NCBI GenBank assembly: GCA_029851415.1 | Contig: CM056742.1 | Coordinates: 150,107,121-150,171,120, forward strand | DNA from: Eretmocerus hayati | Lineage: Eukaryota > Arthropoda > Insecta > Hymenoptera > Aphelinidae | DNA length: 64,000 nt | Direction: 5' to 3' | In this document: in pieces, positions 61,126 through 64,000 of the stretch | Position numbering within the stretch: position 1 is the first letter of the stretch | Layout of the letters: each line of letters opens with the position of its first letter | The notes under the pieces: model-generated | The model's database searches: none | What the model was told of the DNA's origin: nothing | What the model saw: the letters and a program-made list of their open reading frames with translations, nothing else | Made by a program: the position numbers and the translations under genes

Positions 61126-63837
61126 ATATACGATGATTTCCTCACATGTCTGTAAATCCTTTCGCTCTTTCTTATTTTACTCTCACTCACTCAATATCTT
61201 TCTCTCGTGAATTAGACTGGTGCGTTACGTGCTGTTTTGTGCTATTGTTCATCTCATAATCGATTTTCAAATGCAGAAAATCGATATTGCGGTGCGAAAA
61301 ATTTCGTGCGGCTTTGCTAATATAATAATACATACATCACACATAGAAGAGTGAAAAAATAATTCATTGTACACAACAAAGTATTATTGATAAAAATTGT
61401 AATTTTTTTTTTTATATGGTTGGTGAAAATTAGTGTGTATCAATATATACGTGCGCATCACAATTAGTGTATATATATCCTCACACTTCGTCATATTTAT
61501 TGTAACATTCTGGTGCTTCGAAGGTATTATTATAATGCCGTTTTTTGAGATAATACACAATATATTTTCCCTCTTTGGTCGCATTCTGTTTAATAAGGGG
61601 ACGGAGAAGCGTAATTTCTTTCTTTCTTTCTTTTTCATTGCCGCGAATAACAAACATATAGATCTTTTATAAATATTTAAATCGAATTTATTTATCAGTT
61701 GGTCAGTCTCTTTCACAGATAACTTATACGAGATTTTCTCGCTTCGTAATAAAGTATGGTTTTTTAGTTTATGCATCGCAACTAGATAGGAACATTGAAA
61801 AATTGTAGAGCGAGGGATTTTGACTTTCCCGTTTCGATTATTTTTTTTCTCTCACTTTCGTTGAAATGTACAGATTATTGAAAAACAAAAAAATAGAATT
61901 TTTTTTCTTCGCTCGAGTATGTTAGCACAAAACAGCGCGTATAGACTCAGTCTCACTATATATTTTATTATATATATGTTTTCCCGATCTTTACACATCT
62001 GACTTTCTGTCATAACGCTTTTGTATATACGAGATGTTAATTTTGAAATTTGTTCCATTGTGGCAGCTCGAGTGGCCTCTGTTATAACGATATTATAATA
62101 TACGTACGATGAATAAGTATATAAGCACTTATTACGATTCCCGCTTAAAAGATCTTAAGCCTATTGATATGTTCGCATTCGTTTTACATAGTAATATCAT
62201 AATTGTATTTTCTTCCTCATCATTATTACCATCTAATCGATAAAACACACCGCGCGCTTCGTCCCCCTTTCCAATATAATAAGATCATCACTTGTAATAA
62301 TGCGCTTACCAATAATTGTCATAATTGTCTTTATATACTTTCGCTTAAATAAGATCACCCCGCGGAAACCCCGATTATAATAAATAATTCCCCCCCCCCT
62401 CCCCAATTAGCTAGGACATTCATTGAGAATTCGCAAATTTTTTTTTCTTCCTATCTCCCACTCATCTCGTTTATGCTTCCATTTTCGTTATAACAAGACG
62501 CAATAAAACGTTAAATACTTGTTAATTTTTTTATTTTCTTAGGGCACCTTTGGTATTAAGCTTGATGTTCGCCTCTTCAACTAGTTTGTAATATAACGGC
62601 TTCTCAACGCTGCCGTCTCGCGCTCGACAATGTCATCTTGTAAACGATCGCTTCGAAATGACACTTTGTGTATATTCTCAAATCTTCAAATCCTAATTAG
62701 ATTTTATTCGAATCTATTTCACTCCTTGGACAAATTCATCATTTATACTGAATTATCAAATGATGAATTTGTCTGTTCCACATTTTTCAAAAAACTCACA
62801 CCTGGGCTCATTCTTTCACCGTATCTTTCATTTCGATGCGATAGTATAAAAGAAGAATTTTCGGTTTTAATTGCGTGTGATATGTTTGTGTGTGTGTCTT
62901 CGTGACCTTAACAGTGCCTTTATACATTGATTTGACGACCAACGAAATTCATTTTTTTTTTCTTGGCAGAGATTCAACATCTCGTGCAACATAACGAATT
63001 ATTTTACGTGTCTTATAACCAAATTTTTTTTTTCAATGAAAATTGTCGTAACTCTATGTTCGCTCTCGCTCTCCGATCATTCTGTTCAATTACTTGCATC
63101 TTACTTAACGATGTGCAAAACGCGCCGACTCGGGGTGAAAACGACGCGTTTACACGACTCGAAGGCCCCAATTCATCATAATTTTTTCCCCCTTTACTTT
63201 CATCAATCATTGCAAAGCTGTCCATTTCCTTATTCTTATAAATCATCGATTCATCGCTATCCGATATTTACTCGTCATTGTATATTGTTAAATTACGCTT
63301 ATAAGCTATTTACTTTCATCGTTTTCCGCACCTTGCTTTCTTGCTATACTTTCATAAGAGTTTCCCCGTGATATGTCGTTTATTCATCCTTATGCCCTAT
63401 ATCTTAATTACTTCCATTAGTTCCAATACTTTCAATAGTTCCATTACTTCCATTACTTTCATTATTTTCATTACTTTCATCAAGTTCCGTATGTATACTA
63501 TGTTATATAAACGTGTTGGTCAGTTTCATCTAAGATGAGGGAGCTACTTTTTCAGCAACTCCATCTCATTTTTAAACGCTTTTTTTCTTGTAAACTCATT
63601 GAGAACCACCTACTAATACTTTCAACGCAGTTCTCTTTTAGAGTAGACCAATGCTCGAGTAGATAATGAGAGTACAACTCGAGCTTGTAAAAAACTTGGT
63701 AAAATAAAATTAGGTCTCACGATTTTCCGCCGCGAAGATCCTACAAAAATCATACGAAATAGTCCGGAGGCCCCTAGCTCTTCATACGTTTCCAATGTCA
63801 TTGTCGTCAATCGTCGGACTCTGTTTTTTTGTTTTTT
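61126..63837. other. AT-rich region with TACTTTCA cluster
   Basis: No gene recognised. A degenerate simple repeat built from TTCCATTAC and TTACTTTCA lies at about 63,405-63,490, within a cluster of seven TACTTTCA octamers (63,195-63,624). A C run lies near 62,392. Confidence 0.4.
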
Positions 63838-64000
63838 CTCACGCGCTTCGAGTGCCGAAATTTTCTTTGGGTCCGATCTGCAAGAACTGCAATGAAGCTC
63901 GTAACTTTCCTGACTTGCCGTGATGCTGTAGCCTCTTCTTGGTCGTCTTCGTCGTCGTCGGCATCGCAGTTTTAGAGATTCCTGGATTAAACTCGTCGAG
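63838..64000 (-). other. Right-edge open frames, possible end of an exon
   Basis: All three minus-strand frames are open over parts of this GC-richer block. One reads LDEFNPGISKTAMPTTTKTT and ends with TGA at about 63,838; another is acidic then basic (DADDDEDDQEEATAS) and also ends in a stop. Acceptor-like TTCTTGCAG on the minus strand lies near 63,882. A repeated GAC/ACG trinucleotide explains part of the openness. It may be the last exon of a gene lying to the right. Confidence 0.25.

Overview
This is animal nuclear DNA, most likely from an insect. It contains two intron-bearing animal genes with consensus GT-AG splice sites, AT-rich introns, a tandem satellite array and many fold-back and MITE-type transposons. 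The CpG-tolerant, AT-rich composition with compact exons would suit Hymenoptera, but that is inference and no species can be named from the sequence.

Layout. Positions 1 to about 5,040 are a satellite array of two interleaved unit types (about 295 and 265 bp) that form a higher-order repeat of 2,774 bp. The array runs off the left edge. From 5 to 31 kb there is no confidently coding sequence. This stretch is dominated by at least seven fold-back or inverted-repeat elements (8.7-10.3, 10.5-12.6 nested in 10.5-13.7, 14.1-15.0, 15.7-16.7, 21.9-22.8, 25.6-26.4 and 28.55-29.67 kb), an inverted pair of tRNA-headed SINE-like repeats (23.6 and 28.2 kb), and a regular array of TTCGG/ATCGG motifs about 15.6 bp apart (30.76-31.04 kb). 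Two weak coding candidates lie at 20.2-20.5 and 21.6-21.8 kb on the minus strand.

Genes. From 31.56 to 47.57 kb on the plus strand lies a 14-exon gene for a PHLDB/LL5-type protein: an FHA domain, a low-complexity middle, a coiled coil and a C-terminal PH domain. All exon phases join without a break, giving about 1,445 residues; the N-terminus before the FHA strand is not found. An apparent alternative first exon at 45.56 kb would give a short PH-domain isoform (about 322 residues) with a cysteine cluster at its N-terminus. From 51.75 to 50.08 kb on the minus strand lies a complete five-exon gene for DNA polymerase delta subunit 2 (POLD2, about 452 residues), convergent with the first gene.

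From 51.8 to 64 kb the sequence is AT-rich with homopolymer runs and no gene I can identify. It holds a GC-rich island with long open frames at 60.9-61.1 kb, a recurring TACTTTCA octamer, and open frames at the right edge that may belong to a gene beyond the window. The two recognised genes have unrelated functions (cortical/cytoskeletal scaffold and DNA replication); nothing suggests they work together.
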